From assembly GCA_965225915.1 (NCBI GenBank), contig OZ245326.1:1550001-1614000 (forward strand): DNA of 64,000 bases, read 5' to 3'. The position numbers and the translations under genes were made by a program. The notes beneath the pieces are model-generated. The model saw only the letters and a program-made list of their open reading frames with translations, did no database searches and was not told where the DNA came from. Below, piece after piece: positions 30,545 to 39,857 of the stretch (positions are counted from its first letter, which is position 1; each line of letters begins with the position of its first letter). The stretch is from JAAXHH01 sp965225915. Its GTDB lineage: Bacteria > JAAXHH01.

Positions 30545-31260
30545 CTGTCTAGGAGCTCACGCAGATAAGGCCGATGGTCCGGATCTTGTCGTCCACGTCC
30601 GCGAACATCGTGTAGTCGGAATGGCAGGCGTAGCAGGCGTGGTCCGCGGGGATCCGAATGGCCTCGGCCAGCAGGCGGTCCGTCTCGCGGATCATATCAT
30701 CGCTCTTCGCCAGCTCCCCGCGCACGAAATTGCCCGAATAGCACTGCTCGCAGATTTCGATCAGGCTGTCCGTACGCCATGATCACCCTGAGGCATGTGA
30801 CACGTCCGACACGTGGGCGCCTGGGCGTGCTCGAGCAGCGTGCCGTTCTGCTTCAGCAGGTGCCTGACCCCGTGCTTCGATGAGGAGTACATCTCCCACT
30901 GGGGGTGGTCGATCCCCATGTGGCAGGTCTGGCAGGCCTGCGGCTCTCTCGCCTCCTTGACGGAGAAAAGGGGGCGGTGTGGCACACATCGCAGGACGAC
31001 AGGCCGAACATGCCGCCCTCCGCCTTGATCGTCTTCGTTTTTGAGCCGATGCGGTGACAGCCGCCGTAACCCTTCATGCCCTCCGTCAGGGCCATGGGCA
31101 GAAAGTGCGTCGTCGGCATGGCGTTCATGCTCGCCCAGGCCAGGGCGTGCCTGCCCGCGCTGAACTGCTCCACCTGGATCGGGTGGCAGATCACGCAGTC
31201 GGAAGCAGCCCGGGGCGGATCGGCGGAGGACTCGCAGGCTGCCAGCGACAGTAGAAGTTC
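30545..31260 (-). pseudogene. Multihaem cytochrome c remnant
   Basis: Reading leftwards, haem-binding motifs CVICH, a degenerate GCHRIG, CDVCH, CQTCH, CRTCH, a degenerate CEQCY and CYACH appear in the order and spacing of exported multihaem cytochromes of the hydroxylamine-oxidoreductase-like group. They fall in different frames: shifts near 30978 and 30780 and a TAG near 30552 interrupt the gene, and the region after CRTCHMPQGDHG has a deletion. A lipobox-like LLLSLAACES opens the remnant. The 5' end has merged into the convergently written 148-residue gene. It was probably an electron-transfer protein, now lost. Confidence 0.85.
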
Positions 31261-31660
31261 ACTGCCGTTTTTCAACAAACTGACGCCGCACTTCATCACT
31301 CAACAGCACGTCCGCGATGATCGCCACGATGTAGAATTTGCCCTCCAAGAGGTGCTCGTTGCTATAAATGGGCTCCAACTTTATCCACCTCCGAATGTTC
31401 AGATTTCCCCGAACCGTGTTGTATAGCACGTCGTAGAACTTCTGTGTGTCGTCAAACACCCAGTCCTTCGTAAAAATGATCCAGAACCCGATTTCTTCGG
31501 GTATGCCGTCCCAATCGTTTGCCACCGCCCAGTTGATCTCGATTTCCGGTTCGCACTCGAACTTGATGGACTTCGTTTCCGTGCCCATGACCATGCGGGC
31601 ATGAAGATCCGTATCGTTGATCCGGCTCAGCAGTTCATTCACGTCCTCGATGATCGCCAT
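31259..31660 (-). CDS. Conserved-looking hypothetical protein
   Basis: A 133-residue acidic protein, MAIIEDVNELLSRINDTDLH with FECEPEIEINWAVANDWDGI and FYIVAIIADVLLSDEVRRQF. AGGAG stands before the ATG at 31660. No family recognised, no signal peptide or membrane segment. Its last residues (VEKRQ) run into the cytochrome remnant, so the natural C-terminus may have been altered by the deletion that joined the two. Confidence 0.6.
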   Translation of the reverse strand: MAIIEDVNELLSRINDTDLHARMVMGTETKSIKFECEPEIEINWAVANDWDGIPEEIGFWIIFTKDWVFDDTQKFYDVLYNTVRGNLNIRRWIKLEPIYSNEHLLEGKFYIVAIIADVLLSDEVRRQFVEKRQ

Positions 31661-31903
31661 TTGGGCTCCTGGTGTTGTTCTGGTTGCCATGTAGCTTAGA
31701 ACCAATTATCAATTTAGAAATCCAACCCGTCATCCTATCGCTGGACTGCGTTACTGGGCATCTACTCACTTAAGAGACGACCCGAAGGGTAAGAAAACCA
31801 TGTAGGCAGAATTGGTCTGATTATATCCAGTGATACAACAGGAAGGGTTATACCTAGTGATTTCATCTTATTACACCTAAATACCATCTGGAATGTGAAC
31901 TGC

Positions 31904-33187
31904 ATGTACGAATCACAAGAAAGTCCTATAGTTGAGAAGATTCAGATCTCCCTCACGGTCAATGATCGATTCATTACAACTCAAGGGATTCTGTTCTCAA
32001 GTTTAATGCCTAAACCGAGAACAGTTATAGAACTGAATGATCTTCCGAATGAATTACCGATTGAACCAGGTAAATCCTACGACTTTAAGTTGGATAACGG
32101 GAACGAGATTCAAGCGAAGTGTGTTTCAAACACTTCACGAACCATAGACTCCGATTCCAACAGTAAGTCGGTATTCATTCCTCAAGGAGGGTGCTGGACT
32201 TTAATGAAGACCAAAGAACCGCTCAATTCAGTAGCCGTACGGGTGGTTAACTTTTCCAATTTTATAAGCAGTGAGTACGACACTCTCAAACACGTTCAAA
32301 ACGGCAAATCGTTTTCGAGTACAGTTCCTACAATCCATTTAAATGTTGAAAAATGGGCGATCAAGGTAACCACTGTTCCCAAGCTCAATGAGATATTAGA
32401 GGATATCCGAAAAAGCGACGGCAATGTCGTTACACACACCTGCAATGTTTCGAGGAGCGATAACAGTACTTTTTCTATCCATACAGTGAGGGATCTTCTA
32501 CATAAATTGCGGCTTTTCCTATCTTTTGCCAGAGGTAGGTTTTGTGGACTAACTGATATTGTCGGTAGGAACGGAAGCGGTGAAACAATCTGGCGGGAAT
32601 TAGGATGTCCCAAAGTCGATCCATGGAATGACACTCAGTCCTGGTTCGACGTAGTACAAGGTCCTATTCTTGCGGTGGTTTTTCCGGGATTTTATAAATG
32701 CATGAGTAAGGTCCCTATCGGAAACAGAATCGAGCTAGGATTACATTGGTACTTACTGGCAAATAGAGGAATTGGGTTTTTAGAACCTGATCTTGTGCTC
32801 GCTCAAACTGCGCTTGAACTTCTTTCCTGTGTGATTCTCAAAAAAAACAAAAAGAATCACGAAAAAACGGGTGAGTTTATCAGGAGTGCGTTAGATAAAC
32901 TACCTGTATCTGTCGAAGTACCAAACGATCTGCAATTCATGTACGATTTCGCTAACAAACAAAAATTTGAACATGGACCACACGCATTAACGGAAATACG
33001 AAATGATATGGTCCACTGCCAAACGAACCACGACGGAATACCTACTAGGCTTCTATTCGACGCCAAAATGCTTAGCCTTTGGTACGTTGAGTTGATGTTG
33101 CTGAAGCTGTCCGGATACAACGGTATGTACAGTAATAGAATTACGAGAGATTGGGTTGGAGAGGTTGAAACCGTACCTTGGGGTTGA
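31904..33187 (+). CDS. HEPN-like protein with RNxxxH motif
   Basis: A 427-residue protein resembling large HEPN-domain proteins (the ApeA-like group) found in defence settings. The C-terminal helical part contains LHWYLLANRGIGFLEPDLVL, AQTALELLSCVILKKN and the candidate RNase motif EIRNDMVHC (R to H spacing of HEPN). The N-terminal 150 residues are beta-rich with repeated hydrophobic strands and are unassigned. No partner gene is adjacent, so whether this is a free-standing anti-phage RNase is open. Base composition is clearly more AT-rich than the 1-17 kb genes, which suggests transfer. Confidence 0.65.
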   Translation: MYESQESPIVEKIQISLTVNDRFITTQGILFSSLMPKPRTVIELNDLPNELPIEPGKSYDFKLDNGNEIQAKCVSNTSRTIDSDSNSKSVFIPQGGCWTLMKTKEPLNSVAVRVVNFSNFISSEYDTLKHVQNGKSFSSTVPTIHLNVEKWAIKVTTVPKLNEILEDIRKSDGNVVTHTCNVSRSDNSTFSIHTVRDLLHKLRLFLSFARGRFCGLTDIVGRNGSGETIWRELGCPKVDPWNDTQSWFDVVQGPILAVVFPGFYKCMSKVPIGNRIELGLHWYLLANRGIGFLEPDLVLAQTALELLSCVILKKNKKNHEKTGEFIRSALDKLPVSVEVPNDLQFMYDFANKQKFEHGPHALTEIRNDMVHCQTNHDGIPTRLLFDAKMLSLWYVELMLLKLSGYNGMYSNRITRDWVGEVETVPWG

Positions 33188-33293
33188 TTAGTACTGACTG
33201 GATAGAAGCAACAGATCCATTCAATAACGTTTACTTAGCCTTACGACTTTTAAAATCAGACATGCTTTCGCTTTTTCATTGGGAGGAACTAAA

Positions 33294-33734
33294 ATGAAAT
33301 CTCTCGTGTTGGTTTTAGCTTTATTGATCACATCGTTAGTTTCCAATTTCGTAGATGCGCAAGAAAACAGAACATTGAGCAGATTCCTTTCTGAGGAAGT
33401 CCAAGCTGAATTGGGTCTGCAGAAACTTACTTCGGAAGAACGACAAAAGGTGCTAATGTATTTTGAAATCGTGTATAGAATAGGTATTGAAGAAGGTAAG
33501 AAACAGTCGAAAGGAGCCGATGTAATAGAAAGCCGAATTGATGGCGAATTTGATGGTTGGGATGGTGACACTGTTGTAGTACTTATGAACGGTCAAATAT
33601 GGAAACAATCTGAATACCACTATGAATATTGTTACGAATACATGCCGGACGTCCTCATTTATAAATCTAGTGGATTCTACAAAATGATCGTTGAAGGAAC
33701 CGATGAAGCTGTTCGTGTTGAACGGCTAAAATAA
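33294..33734 (+). CDS. Secreted hypothetical protein
   Basis: A 146-residue protein with a clear signal peptide (MKSLVLVLALLITSLVSNFV, cleavage likely after DAQ). GGAGGAAC lies before the ATG. The mature part is acidic with YFEIVYRIGIEEGKKQSKGA and WDGDTVVVLMNGQIW, and it ends KMIVEGTDEAVRVERLK. The second half (DGDTVVVLMNGQIWKQ to YKMIVEG) has a short SH3-like beta pattern. I recognise no family. It is AT-rich like its HEPN neighbour. Confidence 0.65.
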   Translation: MKSLVLVLALLITSLVSNFVDAQENRTLSRFLSEEVQAELGLQKLTSEERQKVLMYFEIVYRIGIEEGKKQSKGADVIESRIDGEFDGWDGDTVVVLMNGQIWKQSEYHYEYCYEYMPDVLIYKSSGFYKMIVEGTDEAVRVERLK

Positions 33735-34025
33735 TATTACGAACCAATCTTCAACGTCCCTCTATTGGTACCCTCCGACCAAGCTCCACGCTCAGCTTCT
33801 ACGCCTCCACAAGTTCCCTAGGGGTCATGCGCACGCCCAATATTTCTCTGTATTCGATCGCGCTGTTCAGGGCCTGGGCGGCAGCCAGATCTTACCAGGC
33901 AAAGCCGACGATGAAGTCCATGGGAACGCCTAGTCCCTGGGCATACTGCACGCCCATGTTGTATTGGACCTGCGCGAGGCCCTTCAGGGCTACTTCTCGA
34001 TACCAGCGGACAGCTTCCACCGTAT
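33735..34025 (-). pseudogene. Degraded copy of the Sel1 gene's 3' end
   Basis: About 290 bases resemble the 3' end of the Sel1-repeat gene (36290-36540) at roughly 80 percent of positions, including the reversed codons of AQYNLGVxYAQG and YAWMDLA. Stops and small indels break the frame. It abuts the NUDIX remnant, which has the opposite orientation. Confidence 0.85.
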
Positions 34026-34298
34026 TCTAACGACTACATGGAACAAGCGGGGCTTGGACTTGAAAAGACGTGGATTCGTGTGACCGACTAGGTCCTGCAG
34101 GACGCGCATACCACCATGGTCGAGCGGCAGCACTTTCACCTCGCATATACGGGTGAGATCCAACAGCGCGAGTAGGAGGTCAATGCCGATAACCACCTGT
34201 TTACGATGGCGTGGCATCCACTAGCGGAAGACCCGATCCTGCAGGAACCTTTTGCTGGATGGTACGAGGCGTTCCACGATCATATGGAGGTGGAATAG
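34026..34298 (+). pseudogene. Degraded copy of the NUDIX gene's 3' half
   Basis: This stretch follows 27895-28160 closely: VERQHFHLAYTGEI, VNADNHLFTMAWHPL, EDPILQEPF, WYEAFHDHM. Two Trp codons of the intact gene are TAG here (34089-34091 and 34173-34175). The catalytic Nudix box half is absent. Similarity may extend weakly to about 34580. Confidence 0.88.
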
Positions 34299-34630
34299 CC
34301 AATCGCGGATATTAACATAGAGTGCTGCGGTCTTACTGGCATCCCAGGAAGGGGGGTGTATGTTGGTGATATATCAAGGACATCTACCTGTATGCCCGTG
34401 ACGATAATGCGAGCGCCGGTCTCGAAAGGCCGTTTAACCATAACCCATGCCGCGATGTCCGCGACAACGGGTAAATACCCTGTGCAAGGATTCGCCAATT
34501 ATCTCCCAATGGCTGATGTGAAGTTTTGACCATCTCGACGGACCGGGGCGGTATGGCTCCAGCGTTCAAGGTATCCTATAGAACACTTAATGAGTCTTCC
34601 CTTGGAGTTTACTTATTCACTGTAGATGAC
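34299..34630. other. Intergenic, no gene recognised
   Basis: A leftward frame here (NPCTGYLPVVADIAAWVMV) reads like part of a protein but has no start and no family. I treat it as a possible relic. Confidence 0.35.
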
Positions 34631-34865
34631 TGACTTGTGATTAAACTGTATAGGCCTACATGCAATTCACTGATATGGGCAATGTGGATGATCCCCGCTC
34701 TATTCGTTAATTACGTAATAACACTACGACCATTCAGATCTAAGACATTCACCCCGAAGCGCATAAGTTTACTGCTGTCAATCGGAGATCCTTGGCCACC
34801 TGCTTACGGTCCTTCCAGGAGACCATCGTTCCGGGGCGCGGCTTTCTTTACGAGACCACAATATT
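34631..34865. repeat. Direct repeat, copy 1 (235 bases)
   Basis: Begins TGACTTGTGATTAAACTG and ends CACAATATT. The leftward reading of 34759-34800 gives MVSWKDRKQVAKDLR, like an IS256-family transposase, so the repeat may carry an insertion-sequence scrap. Copy 2 is at 34935-35122. Confidence 0.85.
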
Positions 34866-34934
34866 CATGCCCCTTGCGTACATGGAGAACCTCGATCGGG
34901 GGCATGCTTCTCGTAGCCGAGATGATCGGTGAAA

Positions 34935-35122
34935 TGACTTGTGATTAAACTGTATAGGCCTACATGCAATTCACTGATATGGGCAATGTGGATTCCCCGC
35001 TCTATTCGTTAATTACGTAATAACACTACGACCATTCAGATCTAAGACATTCACCCCGAAGCGCATAAGTTTACCTGTCAATCACCATCGTTCCGGGGCG
35101 GGCTTTCTTTACCCACAATATT
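34935..35122. repeat. Direct repeat, copy 2 (188 bases)
   Basis: Nearly identical to copy 1 except for an internal deletion of about 40 bases (which removes the transposase-like part) and a few small changes. Its right end forms the last codons of the HEPN-like gene that starts at 36013. Confidence 0.85.
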
Positions 35123-36110
35123 AACCTCGAGTTTTGAATCGTAAGCCCCCTTTTGATCATTTTTCCCCAATTTTTCCTTCACATTGCCTGACATTGAATA
35201 GTGTAGTCCTACAATCTCACATTCATCGAGAAGCACCCTAGGAACTTTGCCAAGCTCCCGAATCCGCTCCGAGTCAATCATAGTTAACATCGCCTTCTTA
35301 CCGATTCTAGTCTCAAAGTATCTCCAATTTCCAAATTTCTGTCTATTGCGTTCTAGTACTGATCGAGCATTTGGATAGTCTGCGGTTATTCTTCTTTTAC
35401 TGTTTTCAGGCATGAAGTCATACAGTTTGACCAAGTCGTGAGTTTTGGGGGCTTCATCCTTGCGAGTAAGACATATCGCTTTAATTGACAACTCACACGC
35501 AAATGCCGACATCATCGCTTCGGTCATTGTTGTACCCATGTTTCGTTTTAATCTGTGTTCACGGTACCTTGGATCATATTTCTTTTTTTCCATTGATTCG
35601 TCCGGTATGAAGGCGGCGATATGTCGTTCGCCTGGTTTAGAGATTTCTTCAATTCCAGCTACTAGTAAGCTTGCCTGCATAAACAGGTAGGCAGGTGATC
35701 CTATCGGGAAATCAGACCGAGTCAAAAAGTTACATTTCCTCCCCAGTTCGGATTTCCCCTTAACATGCTGATCTAACTCCTGATTCGTGAATTTACCTAG
35801 TCGAGGGAATACCTTCTCCACGAATAACCTAGTCCCGTATTTAGCCGGATGACCCCAACCCATGTTCATTAGATTCCTTAACCCCTCATCTTGCATCCTA
35901 TTGTATTCACATTGAGCTTCATTGTTCTCCAGTTTAATTCCACAGACTATACACTTTATTCCTGTTACTTCGTTATTGTCATCCACTCTACCTATCAGTC
36001 GACCCCATTCCACAGACTATACACTTGCATTCCTGTTCTTCGTTATTGTCATCCACTCTACCTATCAGTCGACCCCAACAACTCTTGCATTCCTTTGAAT
36101 GTAGCACTTC
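35078..36110 (-). pseudogene. Zinc-ribbon HEPN-like protein, start region broken by a 70-base duplication
   Basis: The original ATG is probably near 36110, opening MEVLHSKECKSCWGRLIGRV with DDNNE and a second pair CIVCG: a CxxC...CxxC zinc ribbon. A 70-base tandem duplication (35937-36076) shifts the frame after the first copy. The second copy restarts as MEWGRLIGRVDDNNE in a frame that runs on for 311 residues. The body has a helical region with MSAFACELSIKAICLTR and KTHDLVKLYDFMPENSKRR, which looks like a HEPN domain. The last residues (NIVGKESPPRNDGD) come from a repeat copy and replace the natural end. A shortened protein from 36013 could still be made. Confidence 0.7.
35937..36076. repeat. 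Tandem duplication, two 70-base units
   Basis: Unit 1 is 35937-36006 and unit 2 is 36007-36076. Both begin ATTCCACAGACTATACACTT and end GTCGACCCC, with a few differences in the middle. Since 70 is not a multiple of three, the duplication shifts the frame of the zinc-ribbon HEPN gene. Confidence 0.92.
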
Positions 36111-36266
36111 CATAGTCACCCGGTCTGAAATCGCCCAGTGATACTGATTCCCTTTCCATATCGAAATTCCAGTTGTTCATGAATACGGACGCCTCACATT
36201 TGTTTTTAACTTAATGCCCAATGGTGTACAGATATTATGCACCGTTTGGTACAGAACCCCTTACCC

Positions 36267-37916
36267 TTACCGTCCCCACTCAACTCTCCCGTACAATTCC
36301 ACGCTCAACTTCCTCCCCTCCACCAGTTCCCTGGGCGTCATGCGCGCTTCCAGGACTTCCCTGTACTCGATCGCGCTCTCCAGGCCTTGGCCGGCGGCAA
36401 GGTCCATCCAGGCATAGCCGGCGATGAAGTCCATGGGAGCGCCTTTCCCCTGGGCGTACCGGACGCCCAGATTGTACTGGGCCTGTGCGAGGCCCTTCTG
36501 GGCGACCTTTCGATACCAGCGGACAGCCTCTTCAGCGTTCCTGAGTACGCCTATTCCCTGGGCGTACATGACGCCCAGGTTGTACTGGGCGCTTGTATAA
36601 CCCTGTTCGGCGGCCAATCGGTACAGGCGTACGGCTTCCGTGTCGTTTTCCGGCACGCCGCGGCCATCGTCGTAGAGCATGCCCAGGTTGTTCTGGGCTG
36701 CCGCGTGACCCTGCCTGGCGGCCTGTTGATACCAACCGACCGCTTCCTCTATGTTCGCCGATACGCCGCGGCCCGTGTCATACATGAGGCCCAGGTTGTA
36801 CTGCGCGCCCGAGTGGCCCCGGACCGCCGCCTTGAGGTACCACCGTGCGGCTTCCCTGGCGCTTTGGGGTACACCCAGGCCGCGGGAGTACATCACGCCC
36901 AGGTTGTATTGGGCGCTTGGAAAACCCTGGTCGGCAGCCGTGCGATACCAGTTTACGGCCGCCCTGTCATCTTCCGATACGCCGCGGCCCTCGTCGTACA
37001 TCATGCCCAGGTTGTTCTGCGCGCCCACGTGACCCTGGTCGGCGGCCATCAGATACCACCGCAACGCTTCAGTCGTGTTTTCCGGCACGTCCCGTCCCCT
37101 GTCGTACAGCACACCCAGGTTGTTCTGGGATTCCACATGGCCGAGGTCCGCCGCCTTACGGAACCATCGTATCGCTTCCGGTACGTTCTTCTGCACGCCC
37201 AGACCCCGGGAATACAGGATTCCCAGGTTGTAACTGGCTTCGATATGATCCTGGTCCGCGGCTGACTGATACCAGCGCAGGGCTTCAGCGGCATCCGCCC
37301 GTACCCCCCGGCCCTGGTCATACATGATGCCAAGGCTATTCTGCGCGCCCGCGTGACCCTGGTCCGCAGCCATTCGATACCAGCGAATCGCTTCCGCCAG
37401 GTCTTCAAATACGCCCAGGCCCCGGTCGTACATCACAGCCAGGTTGTACTGGCCGGCGAGGTAACCTTGGGCGGCGGCCATACGGTACCAGCGTACCGCC
37501 TCCGAAGCGTCTTCCGGCACCCCGAGACCACGGCTGTACATGACGCCGATGTTATTCTGCGCGCTCGCGTGGCCCTGCTCCGCCGCCTTACGATACCAGC
37601 GCGCCGCTTCCATGTCATCAGCCGGTACGCCGCGGCCCTCATCGTACAGCCAGCCCAGGTTGTTCTGTGCCCCCGCGTGACCCTGATCCGCCGCCATACG
37701 GTACCACCGCAACGCCTCTTCATCGTTCCTCGTCACGCCGTTCCCTCTTGAGTACATGTCCCCGAGAAGGACCTGGGCATTGACTATGCCCATCTCGGCC
37801 TGCCGGCGTATTTCGCTCAGCGCGGGAACAGCCTGGCCGAATGCGGGGGACGGAAGCGAGATAACCCCTACCATGACGGACAGCCCGAACAGGGCAAAAA
37901 TGAGGAATCGCTTCAT
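36267..37916 (-). CDS. Secreted Sel1-repeat protein, 13 repeats
   Basis: A 549-residue protein with a signal peptide (MKRFLIFALFGLSVMVGVIS, cleavage after AFG or PAFGQ) followed by 13 consecutive Sel1-like repeats of 36 residues, each close to AQNNLGVMYDEGRGVPEDxxEAxRWYRKAADQGHAxAQ. These form a curved helical scaffold for protein-protein contacts, placed outside the inner membrane. The C-terminus (GYAWMDLAAGQGLESAIEYR, MTPRELVEGRKLSVELYGR) is the usual cap of such proteins. The start at 37916 is chosen because it opens the signal peptide. A longer frame to 38078 has none. A degraded copy of the 3' end lies at 33.7-34.0 kb. Confidence 0.93.
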   Translation of the reverse strand: MKRFLIFALFGLSVMVGVISLPSPAFGQAVPALSEIRRQAEMGIVNAQVLLGDMYSRGNGVTRNDEEALRWYRMAADQGHAGAQNNLGWLYDEGRGVPADDMEAARWYRKAAEQGHASAQNNIGVMYSRGLGVPEDASEAVRWYRMAAAQGYLAGQYNLAVMYDRGLGVFEDLAEAIRWYRMAADQGHAGAQNSLGIMYDQGRGVRADAAEALRWYQSAADQDHIEASYNLGILYSRGLGVQKNVPEAIRWFRKAADLGHVESQNNLGVLYDRGRDVPENTTEALRWYLMAADQGHVGAQNNLGMMYDEGRGVSEDDRAAVNWYRTAADQGFPSAQYNLGVMYSRGLGVPQSAREAARWYLKAAVRGHSGAQYNLGLMYDTGRGVSANIEEAVGWYQQAARQGHAAAQNNLGMLYDDGRGVPENDTEAVRLYRLAAEQGYTSAQYNLGVMYAQGIGVLRNAEEAVRWYRKVAQKGLAQAQYNLGVRYAQGKGAPMDFIAGYAWMDLAAGQGLESAIEYREVLEARMTPRELVEGRKLSVELYGRVEWGR

Positions 37917-38460
37917 TGTGAAATCGGCCACGAGATACCTCATAACGGACGGATCATCCAGCAAACATGGGTTGATCCAGAATCCAGCGACTACAGTGAT
38001 GTGGAATAGGATAGTTGTTCGGTGATACCTGGGGACAATGTAACGCGTGAAGGTAAAGGAAATACGCGGATCATTCAATCGGTTTCTGGGAGGGGAACGG
38101 GCTGGATCTTTGTTTGGTGTGTGTTTGATTTGACGAAATACATTCAGTCGGTTAGATTGCAGACATAACCCCTTTCTGTATAACCAGATTGACGCAAAAA
38201 ACCTGTTCGCCTGGACGATCGGGCCGCCGTAGATGATGGCCCGAATTCTTTTACCTGTTTATGCACACGTGTACATTCACAGTCGATTATCACAGTGGGC
38301 CCCGTGAATGTGCAAGCAAGAGCGGCCTGATGCGATGCACAGTCAGAGGGTTTGGGGGATAGCGCGGCCAGATGATCATCCGGTTTTATGACATACCTGT
38401 ACGATCACACACGGTTTCATCCCGACGTACTCAGCCTGACCGGTAAAACGGGAACTGAAA
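37917..38460. other. Intergenic, promoter region only
   Basis: About 540 bases between divergent Sel1 and M48 genes. No gene, repeat or hairpin terminator stands out. Confidence 0.5.
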
Positions 38461-39396
38461 ATGAACGATGCTACCAACCAGAAGGGACCTGCTTTGGGCG
38501 GCAGTACCCCGGCCGGCGACGACACGATCCGGTTGACTTGGCGCGAGAAGCTGGTCGAATTCGGCCTGATCATGGGACTGATCACATCCGGCATGGTGAT
38601 CGCGGCCGTTGTACTCACCTGCGTCCTGTTCCTGTTACACGATACAGTAGATGGGATAGCTCCCGAGCTACTGGGGAAGCGATCAGTTACCATCGTGATC
38701 CTTGTCATCATATCCGCCGTCATCGGGATTGCCTGCGCGTACTTCAGCCATCCCTACCTGATTCGGCTCATCTATCGCGGCTACGAATTGAAGGACGAAA
38801 GGATAGAACGCACCCTGAAGCGCCTGCGGTTAGTGAGCGGATTGGACTTCAGGGCGGAAAAGATCTACGCCATAGGAGGCAGGACGGCAAACGCGGTCAT
38901 ATCCGGCATGTTCCGCAACGCCCAATACATCTTCTTCACCGACAAACTCCTGGAGCGCATGAATGAAGAAGAGATCATGGCCGTTTTCGCCCACAAACTG
39001 GCTCATGCAAAACACAATCACCTGCCCAAAATGTTTCTAGCCGTCGTCCTGTGGCTTTGCATTGCACAGGCAGTCCTGTACGCGATCGACATTAACGCCT
39101 ACATCGAATCCCTAGATGAATCCCTGAGAATCTGGGTGGCCGGCGGCCTCATCGCGGCCAATATCTACCAGTTGATGCTCCTGGTCCTGTTCCCCCTGTC
39201 GAGACGCCACGAATACCAGGCGGACGCGACCGCGGCCCGATGGGTTGGCATAAAGCGATACAAGTACGCCCTTCACCGCCTGTATCAACTGAACGACAGC
39301 CTGAAACCGCCAAGGAAAATTGTCACGAAGTTGGCTACCCATCCCACCCTGCAGGGCAGGTTGGAGCGGGTTGAGAGGATGGAGGCAGGGTCCTAA
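38461..39396 (+). CDS. M48-family membrane protein with Lys in place of the catalytic Glu
   Basis: A 311-residue protein of the M48 (HtpX/Ste24-like) membrane metalloprotease family. Two helices (about residues 36-60 and 76-98) precede the catalytic part, then NAQYIFFTDKLLERMNEEEI, the zinc motif region and two more helices, and HEYQADATAARW (H250-E251, third ligand region). The HExxH motif reads HKLAH: residue 179 is Lys (AAA at 38995-38997) where GAA is expected. Without that Glu the protein should bind metal poorly and not cut. One base separates it from the normal motif. Either a point mutation or sequencing error, or a true inactive homologue. Confidence 0.88.
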   Translation: MNDATNQKGPALGGSTPAGDDTIRLTWREKLVEFGLIMGLITSGMVIAAVVLTCVLFLLHDTVDGIAPELLGKRSVTIVILVIISAVIGIACAYFSHPYLIRLIYRGYELKDERIERTLKRLRLVSGLDFRAEKIYAIGGRTANAVISGMFRNAQYIFFTDKLLERMNEEEIMAVFAHKLAHAKHNHLPKMFLAVVLWLCIAQAVLYAIDINAYIESLDESLRIWVAGGLIAANIYQLMLLVLFPLSRRHEYQADATAARWVGIKRYKYALHRLYQLNDSLKPPRKIVTKLATHPTLQGRLERVERMEAGS

Positions 39397-39479
39397 CTTT
39401 GCGGACTGAACTTCATAAATAGTAACCTCGAACTTGATTCCGTGTCCCTTCAATGCGGCTGCATTAACGCTTCCTGTTG

Positions 39480-39822
39480 AAGTACAACCGCTTACATCGA
39501 GGGTAACGCGGCATTGTCCTGAGCAGTCGCATGCGGCAACAGATTGAACGTTTGAAACACAAACCCGATCTTACGATTGCGAATCTCCGCTTTAGTGGTT
39601 GGTATCAAGAACCTGGACCGTTTCTCCTTCGAGCACATAAGATCCGGCAGTCGGTGTATCAAGACACCCGATGATGTGCATAAGAGTCGATTTACCCGAA
39701 CTCGACGGTCCTATCACGGCTCCAAACTCACCGGCCTTTATATGCAGGTCTATTCCACACAGGGCCTCCTCATTAACCTGGCCCATCAGGTGGGTACGTC
39801 GGATGTTCTGTATAGCAATCAT
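39480..39822 (-). pseudogene. Truncated MacB-type ABC ATPase
   Basis: From 39822 the frame reads MIAIQNIRRTHLMGQVNEEAL, LCGIDLHIKAGEFGAVIGPS, Walker A SSSGKSTLMH and LDTPTAGSYVLEG, then meets a stop at about 39592. Another frame adds IRNRKIGFVFQTFNLLPH (Q-loop) and stops at about 39495. The signature motif, Walker B and D-loop are absent, so only about 110 of 230 residues remain. The gene follows the MacB permease and its Glu-Val start region is typical. The transporter may therefore lack an ATPase. Confidence 0.88.
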
Positions 39823-39857
39823 CTCGCACCTGTATTAACGTTTGTTACAACAACGGG

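Noticed and set aside
34631..34948. Possible IS256-family insertion sequence
   Set aside because: Only about 15 residues (MVSWKDRKQVAKDLR) resemble the transposase, and no terminal inverted repeats or catalytic residues are present. Noted as a scrap within the repeat, not as an element.
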